Part shown: piece by piece, positions 11,977-23,718 of the stretch
Layout of the letters: the number at the start of each line of letters is the position of its first letter
How positions within the stretch are numbered: position 1 is the first letter of the stretch
From: Azadirachta indica
Lineage: Eukaryota > Streptophyta > Magnoliopsida > Sapindales > Meliaceae
Length of the DNA: 64,000 bases
Assembly: GCA_022749755.1 (NCBI GenBank)
Contig: CM040446.1
Coordinates: forward strand, 9,014,367 to 9,078,366
Direction of reading: 5' to 3'
The notes under the pieces: model-generated
What the model was told of the DNA's origin: nothing
Seen by the model: only the letters and a program-made list of their open reading frames with translations
Databases searched by the model: none
Made by a program: the position numbers and the translations under genes

Positions 11977-12589
11977 AGATTAAAGCTTCTACGGAATTTA
12001 ACTTCTCAAATTTGTATAAGGCCATATTCGAATGATGTCTCAAAGCTAAGCAAGCATGTTCAAGTCTTTTAATTGCAGTTCGAATCAGATCGTCATCATG
12101 ATACAAGTTTCGAATTCCATGTGTCAGTTTGGGTTAAGTTGCTGTTCAAGCCCCATTAGCTATTTTAGTCTTATTTATAAACATATATTTATAGTTTATT
12201 ATGTGTTTGGGCTGTTAACGCTAATTATTAAGCCCAAATTCAGTTTATTTTATTTTAAGTTAGAATAAGTTTAATTTTGTAGCCAAACACTCCAATTAGG
12301 GTTACTTATCTTTTATACCCTTATATATTCAGCCACATGCTCCCATGGAGGGGGAATTACTTTTTCGAATGAAATTAAATTGAGAGTGTTTTCTCTTGTT
12401 TTGATTCTTGCTTGAATCAAGGTTCTTACAATCAAAGCTAATTACTTTGAGGGTATTTATTCTAAGGTTCTATTTCACAAGTTGAAATTGGGTTGCAGAC
12501 TTGGGTGAATCTGATTTAGCTTTCCAAGAGGTTGCTTCCATGCGTAAAGATATTGGGTCTCAAGTTTAATATACTCGGGGTTCGTATCA
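11742..12589 (+). repeat. 3' LTR of E1
   Basis: An 848-bp LTR from TGATGCAAATACGG to GGGTTCGTATCA. Its first 235 bases are the open 3' end of pol, ending at TAA 11,974-11,976. It joins the tandem satellite directly at 12,590. Confidence 0.92.
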
Positions 12590-13348
12590 GTTAGTCAACA
12601 TCGCATGAAGATCATTATAGTGCATTTTATTTCAAAAAATGGAAAAGTTAAAAATATGTGATTTTCGGGGCAAAAATTATCAAACGCGAAATAGACTTGG
12701 AAGACAATTACAATTCGAGACCGGCAACATGTCTTGTTACTCAGCATAGCGTGAGAATCATTGCGTGTATTTTAATTCGAAAACGGAGAAGTTAAAAATG
12801 TACGATTTTCGGTGTTAGAATTGTCAAATGTGAAAAGTGCTCGAAAAAAAAAACGATCTTAATTCAAGATGAGCCACATGTTTTGCCACTTAGCATTGCA
12901 TAAAGATCATCACGGTGTATTTTAATTCGCAAACGGAGAAATTGAAAATATACGATTTTCATGGCTGTAATTATCAAATGCCAAAAGTACGAAAAAAAAA
13001 CGATTTCAATTTGAGACGGGCCACATGTTTTGTTACTCAGCATCACGTGAGATCATTACAATACATTTTATTTCAAAAATGGAGAAGCTGAAAATGTGCG
13101 ATTTTCGGTGCCGGAATTGTCAAATGCAAAAAATATGCGAAAAAAAAACAATTTTAACTCGATACGGGCCACACGTCTTATTACTCAGCATCGTGTGAAG
13201 ATCATTATGGTAGATTTTATTTCGAAAAACGGAGAAGTTGAAAATGTGCGATTTCAAGGGCTGGAATTGTCACACGCGAAACCGACTCAAAAATTGATTT
13301 CAATTCGAGACAGACAACACGTCTTGTTACTTAGCATCACGTGAGGAT
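12590..13348 (+). repeat. Satellite subfamily A, block 1
   Basis: About five monomers of a tandem repeat of roughly 145 bp, recognised by recurring GAAGTTGAAAATGTACGATTTTCGG, TTGTCAAACGCGAAA and GAGACGGGCCACACGTCTTGTTACTCA blocks in fixed order (each given here in shorter variants in the DNA). It begins immediately after E1 and stops at the CTTTG target site of the next solo LTR. Reading frames on either strand follow the repeat and are not genes. Confidence 0.9.
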
Positions 13349-13353
13349 CTTTG

Positions 13354-14195
13354 TGACACGGGAGTGTCCGAACATCAAGAGCAAAACTTAAGTACCAATA
13401 AGTTCAAAATTATTACCCTAATTCACTAAGTTGTGAAAACACTGTCAGAGGGGTAATTTCAAAATGTAATCTGTATTCACTAAGATAATATTTTAGAAAG
13501 TGCTTGAACCATTGGAAATTTAAAGAAATAAACTTTTTATAAAATTTTACGGTTTAGAATTTAGAGTTCTTTAAAGAAAATTATGATAATTTCTTCACAA
13601 CATGTTCATTTTCAAGGTAGAATCTGGATACACAGATTTTAAATATTTTTTAGCTTAAATTCAATGTGTTTTGATTAATTTTTACATGATAGAATGATTT
13701 GGTGAGTTATAATTCAAAGCCTTAGCTGTTTTGGTTTACTTTTAAAGAATTTTAAATGTTTGTATTCATTTGTCAAAGTTAGGTAATGGTTATTGGCCTA
13801 ACTATTGAAATTTCTATTAGTTGTTGGTCTAACTTTTGACATTTCTTTCCTTTTAAAAGTTTATATAAAGGCTTCAAGTATCTAGTATTAAAATCAAGTT
13901 GTTTTGAGTTGAGTTAAATAAAATTTTGATATTCTATACTTTGTATTTCATGTGGAGAATTTCTATAGAGTGGTGAGTATTTTTTTCACTTTTACAACCT
14001 TTGGCAGCAACTTAGGGTGGTGTTCTTGTATCCCTTTTGTTGTGAACCTTAAGAGAAAAGTTTATTTTAACCCTTATTTAGTAAAAACCTAAATGTCCAC
14101 ACAAACCTCTATTTTCTGGTATTAGAGAGCTTATTTCAACCCTTATTTAATAAAAAAACCTAAATCTCCACACAAACCTCCATTTTTTGATATCA
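13354..14195 (+). mobile_element. Solo LTR with 5-bp target duplication, family C
   Basis: An 842-bp insertion with TG...CA ends (TGACACGGGAGTGTCC ... TTTTTTGATATCA) flanked by CTTTG at 13,349-13,353 and 14,196-14,200. Removing it restores a normal satellite monomer. It contains a TATA box (TTATATAAAGG, about 13,859-13,869). Near the 3' end a unit of about 70 bp is directly duplicated (TTATTTCAACCCTTATTTA at about 14,130 and a close copy near 14,060). Orientation is inferred from TATA position. No internal gypsy or copia region is present. Confidence 0.85.
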
Positions 14196-15166
14196 CTTTG
14201 CGGTGTATTTTAACTCGAAAACGATGAAATTGAAAATGTACGATTTTCAAGACCAGAATTATCAAATGCAGAAAATGCTTGAAAAACGATTTCAATTTGA
14301 AACAGACCACAGGTCTTGCCCCTTCGCATTGCATGAGGATTATTGTAGTCCATTTTAATTCAAAAACAAAGAAGCTGAAAATGTATAATTTTCGGGGCTG
14401 GAATTATAAAACGCCAAAAGTACGCGAAAAACTATTTCAATTCATAATAGGCTACACGTCTTGTTACTCAGCATCGCATGAGGATCATTATAGTGCATTT
14501 TAATTCGAAAATGGAGAACTTCAAAATGTACAATTTTTGGGGCCGGAATTTTCAAACGCGAAACGAACTTGACAAACGATTTTAATTTGAGACAGGCTAC
14601 ACGTCTTGTTACTAAGCATCGCATGAGTATTATTGCAGTGCATTTTATTTCGAATACGGAGAAGTTGAAAATGTGCGATTTTCGGAGTCAGAATTATCAA
14701 ATGCTAAAAATACGTGAAAAACTATTTTAATTCAAGATGGGCCACACGTCTTGTCAATTAATATCATGTGAGGATAATTACAGTACATATTACTTCAAAA
14801 AAATGAAGAAGTTGAAAACGTATGATTTTCGGGGCCTGAATTGTCAAACACGCCAATTTAAGACAAGGAAGACGTCCAACTACTTAATATCGCGTGAGGA
14901 TCATTGCAGTACATTTTAATTCAAAAATAGAGAAGTTGAAAATGTTCGATTTTTGGGGCCAAAATTGTCTAACGCAAAAAGTGCTCGAAAAACGATTTCA
15001 ATTTGAAACAGGCCACATGTCTTGCCACTTTAAATCGCGTGAGGATCATTGCAGTACATTTTAATTCGAAAATGGAGAAGTTGAAAATGTAAGATTTTTG
15101 AGACCGAAATAATCAAACGTCAAACGCAGAAAGTACGTGAAGACCAATTTTAATTTGAGATGGGCC
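14196..15166 (+). repeat. Satellite subfamily A, block 2
   Basis: Six to seven diverged monomers of the same 145-bp repeat in the same orientation as block 1. The block ends where an inverted fragment of LTR family A begins. Confidence 0.88.
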
Positions 15167-15708
15167 ATGAACAAGAAATAATCTCAACCTTCTAATTAAT
15201 CATATTTCACAAAGTATTCAATACAATTTCAATAGCAAATCCAAACTCCCAAAATATGTTTACACTTCTATTCTTAAATTGAAATTTATGAATCTAATTA
15301 CAAAAGTTCTAAACATATAAGAGAAAATAAAAAAACTTAAAGAAAGCTTCTCATTTTGAAGGTTCACCATCAAGTTTTGAAAAAGATGATAATTCTGCTT
15401 GCAAAAATGTCCTCTTCTTTAATCCAGCAATCCTCCCCCTCCAATGGAAAATTCACCCTTTAGAAAAACCCTCTTATTCATCTAATCCTTCCCCAATTCG
15501 TTTCTTCCCTAGCAGCACCTCCAAAGTCATCTCTTTTACTCATTTTATCAATAACTTATTCAAAATTCACTCCCACATGTCAAGAAAAGTCTGTCTTCTT
15601 GTTATCTTCTTTTCAGCTGGAATTTTGACTCTTAAAACTTCAACATTTACTTTCTTTTTGAAATGTAGGGGTTGTAAATCATTATATCTAGTTTTTAATT
15701 ATTTTGGA
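15167..15708 (-). mobile_element. Inverted fragment of LTR family A
   Basis: The reverse complement matches about 1745-2285 of the solo LTR at 1527-2906, including the reverse forms of ATGATTTACA, AACCTTCAAAA and AGAGGTTGAGATTATTTC. Both LTR termini are missing, so it is a broken fragment, not an insertion with ends. It adjoins E4. Confidence 0.85.
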
Positions 15709-15769
15709 GTAATTATGGCAACTAAATACGTGTTCAACCTTTCTTTCCTACTCTAATTATAGTTCGAGA

Positions 15770-16012
15770 TCATTCTTTCCTTGAAAGGTCAAAATCTCCT
15801 TTTGAAACAGCTTTCTTGCCTCGTTTAGAATTTGATTGCTCCAAATCCAAGTCATTTTCTTCTTCCTCCTCAAACATGCATCTGCTAGTGATTTTAGAGA
15901 TAGATAGGGATTGCAATTCATCCAGTCTAGTATTCAACTTTCTAAATTGTTCGTTAACAGCCTTTATGAACATTTTGATGTCAACTTCTTGTAGTTCTCC
16001 TTCACTACTCAT
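15770..16012 (-). pseudogene. gag: E4 gag N-terminal fragment
   Basis: An 80-codon open frame starting at the ATG 16,012 just after the leader. The N-terminal half has hydrophobic residues at heptad-like spacing (FIKAVNEQFRKLNTRLDEL), the same kind of helix that opens E1 gag, followed by an acidic patch EEEEEND. No capsid core follows, and the frame ends near the junction with the LTR fragment. It is assigned by position after PBS and leader, and its short length means it is only a remnant. Confidence 0.6.
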
Positions 16013-16916
16013 GTTTATAACCTTCAAAACTTGTTATAAATTAAAGAAATTTATTTCTCTCACACTCCCTCATGTGTTTGCACTCAAATTATATTGTTAT
16101 CACTCGTGTTTCACACTAATTTGATGATGGTTTCACCACTCTTTCCTTTTACCACTCAAGCCAGCCCCCTTTATATTTTTAAAGAATCAAAATCAACAAA
16201 TCTCAAGAGCAATCAGTTAGATGGTGGCAAATCTTAAAATCAGAATGTTAAAGACTTAGTTAAGGTAAATGGCAACGAGAAAGAAAATTAAAAAAGAAAC
16301 CATCTAAAAGAAATCACTAGAATGCAATGAATTGAAGAGCAAAGCTAAAAAGACACAAGTATGCAATTAAACTCGAATAGGATAAATAAAATATAGAGTA
16401 CGAAATTAAATTAATTTAGCCACAGAAATTCTTATTTAATAAGAATTACTACTGTTTAAAAAAAAGAAATCCTAACTTGAAAAGGAATATGCAACTAGTT
16501 TTGAATTAATTAACTAGTCAATTCCCAAAAAAAAAAAAAGGAAAAGAGATTATATGATGACTTATTTGAGTAGGAATATGATCTTATGGTTCAAGAAATT
16601 CCTTGTATACAAAGGATTAAAATTTGCAATCTAACTCCTTTTTTTTTTTTTGCTTTTTTTAATTATTTTTTTTTACTTCTTTTGTTTGTGTTTTTTTTTT
16701 TTTTTAATTGGATCTTTCTTTCAATCTCTTTCTTCTTTTTTTTTTCTCACCAAACTAAAGACACAAGACAGAACTGAATCTATTCAAAACAAAAAGAAGA
16801 AGAAAAAAAAAATTTAAGGAAGCTATGCAAAGACAATACAAGAATCGAACAAAAGTCAAAGAAAAACATAAAATAAAGATAAGTAAAGGATAAGTAACCT
16901 GTTTCCAGAGCCAAAG

Positions 16917-16928
16917 TTCTGATACCAA
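16917..16928 (-). other. Primer-binding site of E4 (degenerate)
   Basis: The minus strand reads TGGTATCAGAAC, the tRNA-Met complement with GC to AC near its end, lying next to the LTR end and upstream of the leader. Confidence 0.7.
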
Positions 16929-16929
16929 A

Positions 16930-17680
16930 TAATAAAAACCCACTAGACGACCTGCTTTAAAAACTTTTGAATCAGTTGTTATGCGTACCCCAGGAACTAG
17001 AAAACAAGTTATAGATTATCAGATTAGAACTTAAGGAAATAAATTCTTAAAATTCCAATCTTAAAGACGCCACAGAGGTTGACCATTCCTTTGACAAGCC
17101 AGGATATTATATTCTACTAAGAACACAAGAAGGTAAAGTTACGCTTGCTCAAAATAACTCAATATTATTAATGATGTGATGGTTCTTCGTTTACATAGTA
17201 GTAGCCTTTATATAAGTATGTAAACATCATTCCAAAATTAAGTAGGAAAAGAAATCCTAACGTAAATAGGAAAAGAAACCCCAAATAAAAAAAAAAACTA
17301 AAATCCTAATCTAATTAGGAAACATAACAATTCTAAATAAAGTAGAAAACTAATTCTATGTAAACTAAACAATTTAGACCAAACAAGGAATCTTTAAATC
17401 CTTAATTTGTCCATGTAGCATTAGGATTTAATAGCGCAGGGCTATTCTTCTTCTTGCACATAAAGGTAAGTAATTATCTTAGGTGAGGCTTTGTAAACTT
17501 TTCGAATAGTCTTAGAATCTTGTAGAATAGCTTCTTTGTTGTGCACTTCTATAATTAAACCTTGTAAAGCTTCTTTCATCCTCTTTGTCCTTGACCTAGT
17601 CATTGGATTGCAGATTACTCGCAAAGATTTTTAAAATATTTGCGAATATTATCTTGAACCATTTGGCCAGCGCGCCTCGA
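16930..17680 (-). repeat. LTR of E4 (ends approximate)
   Basis: About 750 bp between the PBS and the resumption of satellite. On the minus strand it has the pol-tail frame (17,624-17,442), then a TATA-like CTTATATAAAGG (about 17,203-17,214), then an AT-rich R/U5. The expected CA end appears mutated and the outer TG end was not resolved. Confidence 0.6.
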
Positions 17681-20068
17681 TATCCATTAAAAATATAAGA
17701 TTTTCATGGTCGAAATTGTCAAACATAAAATAGACTCGAAAAACGACTTCATTTCATGGTGAGCCACACATCTTGTTACTCATTACCGCATAAGGATCAT
17801 TATGGTGTATTTTATTTCGAAAACAGAGACATTAAAAATGTAAGATTTTGAGGGGCAGAATAGTCAAATGTGAAACAGACCCGAAAAATGACTTCGTTTC
17901 GAGACAGGTCGTAAGTCTTATTGCTCACCATTGTATAAAGATCATTATGGTGCATTTTCTTTCGAAAATGGACAAGCTATAAATTTACGATTTTTGGTGT
18001 TGAAGTTGTCAAATGCAAAACAAACCTCAAAAACAATTTCCTTTAAAGACGAGCCGCATGTCTTGTTGCTTACCATTACATAAGAATCATTATGGTGCAT
18101 TTTATTTTGAAAACGGACAAGTTAAAAATTTACGATTTTTGGTGTCGGAATTTTCAAACACGAAATGGAGTTGAAAAATGACTTCATTTTAAGATGGGTC
18201 ACACGTCTTATTACTTACCATCCCGTGAGAATCATTACGATGCATTTAATTTTGGAAATAGAGAAATTGAAAATGTACGATTTTCGGGGTCGAAATTGTC
18301 AAACAAGAAACGGACTCTAAAAACGATTTTGTTATAAGACGGGTCACATGCCTTGTTACTCATTATCGCGTGAAAATGATTACAGTGCATTATGTTTCAA
18401 AGGCGAAAAAGTTGAAAACATACGATTTTCGGGACTGGAATTGTCAAATGCAAAACGGTCTCAAAAAACGACTTCGTTTCGAGACTGGTAAAATGTCTTA
18501 TTATTCACCATCATGTCAGAATCATTATAGTGCATTTTATTTTGAAAACGGAGAAGTTAAAAATGTATGATTTTCGGGAGCGGAATAGTCAAATGCAAAA
18601 AGAACTAAAAAACAACTTCGTTTTAAGACGGGACGCACTTCTTGTTATTCACTATCGCTTAAGGATCATTACGATGTATTTTATTTCGAAAATGGAGAAG
18701 TTGAAATGTATAATTCTTCCTACTGAAATTGTCAAACGCGAAATGGACTAAAAAAAAAAAACGACTTCGTTTCATGACGAACCATACATATTATTACTCA
18801 CCATTGTGTGAGGATCATAAGGTGCATTTTTTCAAAAATGGAGAAGTTGAAAATATACGATTCTTGAGGCTAGAATTGTCAAACGTGAAACGGACTTAAA
18901 GTACGACTTCATTTCCTAACGAGCAACAAGTCTTGTTACTCACCACCGTGTAAGGATCATTATGGTGCATTTTTTCAAAAATAAAGAAGTTGAAAAACAT
19001 ATAATTTTCTGGACTGAAATTATTAAACATGGAACGGACTCGAAAAACGAGTTTGTTTTGAGACGAGTCACATGTCTTGTTACTTATTATAGCGTGAGGA
19101 TCATTGTGTTGCATTTTGTTTCGAAAATGGAGAAATTGAAAACATATGTTTTTCGGAGTCGAAATTGTCAAACGTGAAACAGATTAGAAAAATAACTTTG
19201 TTTCAAGACGGGTTACATATCTTGTTACTCATCATCGCATAAGAATCATTAAGGGCCCAGATTGTCAAACATAAAACGGACCCAAAACTAACTTCTTTTT
19301 GCTCACTATGACGTGAGCATCATTGCGGTACATTTTTTTTTGAAAATAGAGAAGTTGAAAATGTATGATTTTCAGGGTCAAAATTGCCAAACGCGAAACT
19401 GACCCAAAAAACGACTTCATTCTGAGATTGGCCGCCCGTCTTGTTACTCACTATCATGTGAGGATTAATATAGCGCGTTGAAAATGTATGATTTTCGGTG
19501 CCGGAATTGTTAAACGCGAAATGGACTTGAAAAATGACTTTGTTTCGAGACAAACCACACGTCCTATTACTCACTATTACATGAGGATCATTATGGGGTG
19601 TTTTTTTTTAAGAACAAAGAAGTTGAAAACGTGTGGTTAGGGGCCGAAACAGACTCGAAAAATGAGTTTATTTTGACATAGGACACACGTCTTGTTACTT
19701 ACTATCACGTGAGAATCATTGCAGTGCATTTTGTTTCGAAAGCAGAGAAGTTGAAAATGTACAATTTTCGGCTGCAATTATCAAATGCTAAACGAAATTG
19801 AATAATGGCTTCATTTCGAGACAGGTCACACGTCTTGTTATCACCATTGTGTGAGAATCATTACGGTGCATTTTATTTCAAAATCGGAAAACTTGAAAAT
19901 GTACAATTTTTAGGGCCAGAATTGTCAAACGAGAAACTGATCTAAAAAACGACTTCGTTCTTAGATTGGCTGCACATTTTGTTACATTGCGTGAGGATCA
20001 TTACGGTGCATTTTTTTCGAAAACGGAGAAGCTGAAAACATACAATTTTTGGGCCAAAATTGGGAAAT
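17681..20068 (+). repeat. Satellite subfamily A, block 3
   Basis: About sixteen monomers of roughly 145 bp, same orientation as blocks 1 and 2. Monomers differ at many positions and by small indels, so this is an old, unhomogenised array. Open frames of 60-90 codons on both strands are repeat artefacts. Confidence 0.92.
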
Positions 20069-21446
20069 TGATAAATCAATATTTGTCCTAGTATTTTATT
20101 ATGTTTATGTCCTTTATTCATGTATTTTATCTTAGAATTTTATTACTTTGAGCTTTCTTTTATTACCTGTAGGAATTATTATAGAAAGCCCAAAAACAAA
20201 CCCAAGATGCTGGAAGGCCGGTATTTTCTAAATATAGTTTGTATTTTCTAGTATAACTTTATCCTCAATACTCGTATTTGGGTGATACAAAATAATTTAA
20301 AAACTAGACATAATGATTTACATCCCTACATTTCAAAAAGAAAGCAAATGTTGAAGTTTAAGGGTCAAAATTCCAGTTGAAAAGAAGACAATTGGAAGAC
20401 AGACTTTCTTTGACATGTAGGAGTGAATTTTGAATAAATGGCTGAGAAAACGAGTAAAAGGGAGGACTTTGGAGGTGCTGCTGCGTAGAGAACGAATTGG
20501 GGAAAAATTTGATGAAAAAGAGGGTTTTCTAAAGAGGGAGTTTTCTATTAGAAGGGAGGATTATTGGATTGAAGAAGAGGACATTCTTGCTAGGTAGAAT
20601 TATCATCTTCTTCAAAGCTTGGTGGTGAACCTTCAAAAAGGAAAGCTTTCTTTAAATTTTTTTATTTTTCAAATATGTTTACAACTTTTGTAATTAGATT
20701 CATAGATTTGAATTTAAAAATGGAAATGTAAACATATTTTGGGAGTTTGACTTTGCTATTGAAATGATATTGAATATTTTGTGAAATGTAATTAATTAGA
20801 GATTGAGATTATTTCTTATTCATTGATCTGTATAATTTTAATTATTTGTTGTGAATTTGCTATCTATTATTTGTGATTGAAATTAATTTGAAAATTAAGG
20901 TGTTAAAAACATCATCTTACCTTAATTAAGCTTTTTTGAACAAGTATTTAAATTGAATCCATTGAGTTGGTTTGATTTAAATGGTTAAATGATTTTCTTA
21001 TAACAATACAATTAATTAAATAGAAGCTTCATATCAAAGATATATTTAATTAATTGTAAGTAAGAATTACCATAATCATTAAAATTCTCTAGATTTAGTG
21101 GAAAAACCAATAATGTAAATTACATAATGGTTGTTTAATTCACCTAATATTTCAATACCAGATTAGATAACTACCCAAATTCTATATAATTTTATTGAAT
21201 TCAACGGAATTTTATTGATTTCAAGTTCTTGTAATTTAGCTTTTTAATCACTTCAATTGGAATAATCTGAATTTGTCATTTGATTGTATTAGAGTATTTA
21301 CGATTTTATGTTTGCTTAAATTAGTAATTAATAAAAAACAATAAGGATTTAAACCATTACAACTCTGCGAGAGATCAACCTCGGATTGAACTTATTGTCA
21401 GCTATTAACGATTGTGCACTTGCGAGCATTTAAAATTTGCACATCA
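20069..21446 (+). mobile_element. LTR family A copy inside the satellite
   Basis: A 1378-bp unit TGATAAATCAATATTTG ... TTTGCACATCA, almost the same length as the 1380-bp solo LTR at 1527. No clean 5-bp duplication is seen (GAAAT left, TAACC right). The bases just before it, GGGAAAT, resemble the GGGAAAT tract before the 3' LTR at 34,307, so it might be a 3' LTR with most of its element deleted. An aged target duplication is the alternative. Confidence 0.85.
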
Positions 21447-22320
21447 TAACCGCGAAACGGACTAGAGCAACAATTTCGTTTTGAGACAAGCTGCACGTGT
21501 TGTTACTCACCACCGCTTGAAAATCATTAAGGTGCATTTATTTTTAAAAACAGGGAAGTAGTAAAGGTACAATTTTCAGGGCTCGAATTGTTGAACGCGA
21601 AACGTTCTAGAAAAACAACTTCGTTTTGAGACTGCCACATGTCTTGTTAATCACAATTACTTGAGGATAATTATGGTACATTTTATTTCGAAAACGAACA
21701 AGTTGAAAATGTACGATTTTTGGTGCTAGAATTATCAAGTACAAAAAGAACTCAAAAAATGCTTCGTTTAGAGAAGAATTGCACATCTCGTTATTCACCA
21801 TCGCGTGAGAATTAATGCGGTGCATTTGTTTCGAAAATGGAGAAGTTGAAAGCGTACAATTTTTAAGGCCAGAATCGTCAAATGCGAAATAGACTTTAAA
21901 AACGACTTAATTTTGAGACGAGCCACACATCTTGCTATTAACCATCGTGTGAGGATCATTACGATGCATTTCATTTTAAAAATGAAGAAGTTGAAAATGT
22001 AGGATTTTCGGAGCTGGTAAACACGACACAGATTCGAAAAACGACTTTGTTTCCAGACAGGACAGACATCTTATTACTCACTATCGTGTGCCGATAATTG
22101 TCGTGCATTTCATGTCGAAAACGTAGAAGTTGAAAATGTAAGATTTTCGGTACCGAAATTATCAAATGCAAAATGGTCTCAAAAAACGACTTTGTTTCAA
22201 GACGGATCAAATGTCTTGTTATTCACCATCATGTGAGAATTATTACAGTGCATTTCCTTTCAAAAAAAAAAAAGTTTAAAATGTGCATTTCCAAGATGAG
22301 CTGCACGTCTTGTTACTTGC
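21447..22320 (+). repeat. Satellite subfamily A, block 4
   Basis: About six monomers continuing the array in the same orientation. It ends at the CTTGC target site of the next solo LTR. Confidence 0.9.
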
Positions 22321-23718
22321 TGCTACAACTTAAAGGTTGTAACTCCCAAGTATAGGTTGTCTCAAGTAATAAAGTTCGGAAGTCCGAGTGTCGGTCCACA
22401 GGGAATATGTTATATTAAGTCTACAAGTCCAAAGGTCTAAATATTATAAATCCGAATATTCTAATGGAGTGAATTTGCTTATTGTCAAATTTAAATTCTA
22501 TATTATTATATATTAGGGCATTAGGGATCCATTTTAATGATTTGTATAGAACTTATTCTTGATCCTTTTTTTTTAAAGAAAAATACAATTAAGAATCAAA
22601 AGAAGTGATCTTAATTGGATGATGAAAACAAAACATTTAAGCACAAAGAAATCAAAAGACTTACCTTTTAGTTGATGGTGAAAAACTATAAGTTGCCTTG
22701 CTCTTGATATGTAGAAAATATTCAAGCATTCAATGTACCATTTGTTAACAATGAATCAAGGTTTCTAACAATTCAAAATCACTTGCAAAATATAGTACTC
22801 AATCAATAAAAAGATTAACAATGAAGAGCAAAACAAAAGATCAAAGAATAAAACTATAAAATCATCAAAAGTTCACCCTTAACCCTAATTACGAAATTAG
22901 AAATACATCATTGAAATTTAAATTACAACAATAAAATAGAAATGGAAAAACAAAATCTGATCTCCTCCTCACTTCCACGTCTTCCTTTATATAGGTAAAA
23001 CAAAAGACATTCCACATGTGTGAACATAATTTGGTCAATTCCAATTAATCACGCTTTACCAACTTCCAACATATCTTTGACCATGAAAACCACCGAATTT
23101 CGTAAAGCATCCTTCTTCAAAGTTGTAGGTGGATGACTCATCTTTCTAATAGTATATATCTCGCTCTTATTTCTATTTTAGACCATGAGTTGTGTTGAAA
23201 ATAGGCAGAGATGTTCAAGTCACATTTCTCCACCGCCCTTCTAGAATGATAGCTCTTTTTGGTAACCGACAAGTTGAAATTTGAGAAAGTACGAAACATA
23301 AACAATTTAGATCCCTTTCTCAGCTTTCTACATCATCCAACCATGTAATTTTTCGTTACATATTTAGGGAGATACGGCCCAAATACGGAAGCATGTTGGG
23401 CTGGTTCAAAGATGCGCTTGAGTTCTGTTGAAGCCCAATTTCGTCCCATTAATTGCTCGAACTGGTCCAACCTTTGGCTTACAAAGTTGTGAAATGATGA
23501 GTTTATGTTTGTCTAGCCTAAGAATCGTATCAATTGATAATTTGGATTGAAAGATACGCTCATTATACGAAACCTGCGCAAAACCAACTATTTAGTCCAA
23601 TTCATGTTTTACAATTCAATATAAAGGAATATGCTTTATTATTGGGGAATAGAAGGACATTATTAAGTGTAAATCATAATATTTCTCTTGATAAACCTAC
23701 ACTTTTAAACATTCATCA
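22321..23718 (-). mobile_element. Solo LTR family B, minus orientation
   Basis: A 1398-bp insertion flanked by the perfect duplication CTTGC (22,316-22,320 and 23,719-23,723). On the plus strand it reads TGCTACAACTTAAAGG ... AACATTCATCA. It is the inverted partner of the unit at 26,029-27,425 over its full length. No retroviral coding sequence lies between the target sites. Orientation follows the partner copy. The 94-codon frame at 23,534-23,818 spans the LTR edge and satellite and is spurious. Confidence 0.9.

Larger units (their letters stand above)
5685..12589 (+). mobile_element. E1: Ty3/gypsy LTR retrotransposon, CRM-like, 5'-truncated
   Basis: Order: truncated 5' LTR (5685-6461), PBS, leader, gag, protease, reverse transcriptase, RNase H, integrase, polypurine tract, 3' LTR (11,742-12,589). 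Gene order PR-RT-RH-IN makes it Ty3/gypsy. The pol frame runs through the polypurine tract into the 3' LTR, and the LTR-encoded tail carries a VTRARMKKFKDAL-like basic motif, both typical of the CRM clade. The 5' LTR lacks its first 70 bp. By eye the LTRs differ at about 20 of 777 positions (about 97% identity), suggesting a fairly recent insertion. The right flank goes directly into satellite (GTTAG at 12,590-12,594); the left target site is lost. Stops and frameshifts make it non-autonomous. Confidence 0.92.
15709..17680 (-). mobile_element. E4: 5' fragment of a third CRM-like gypsy element
   Basis: On the minus strand this reads LTR (about 17,680-16,930), PBS (16,928-16,917), leader with the GTGTGAAACAC/GAGTGATAAC block shared with E1, then the start of gag (16,012 down). 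Everything after the first 80 codons of gag is missing. Its LTR carries an MTRSRTKRMKEALQGL tail (ORF about 17,442-17,624), the same basic motif as the pol ends of E1 and E2, so it is a related but distinct family. Exact outer ends are uncertain. Confidence 0.75.

Noticed and set aside
16586..16777. 63-codon phenylalanine-rich frame
   Set aside because: It is low-complexity poly-T in the E4 leader.
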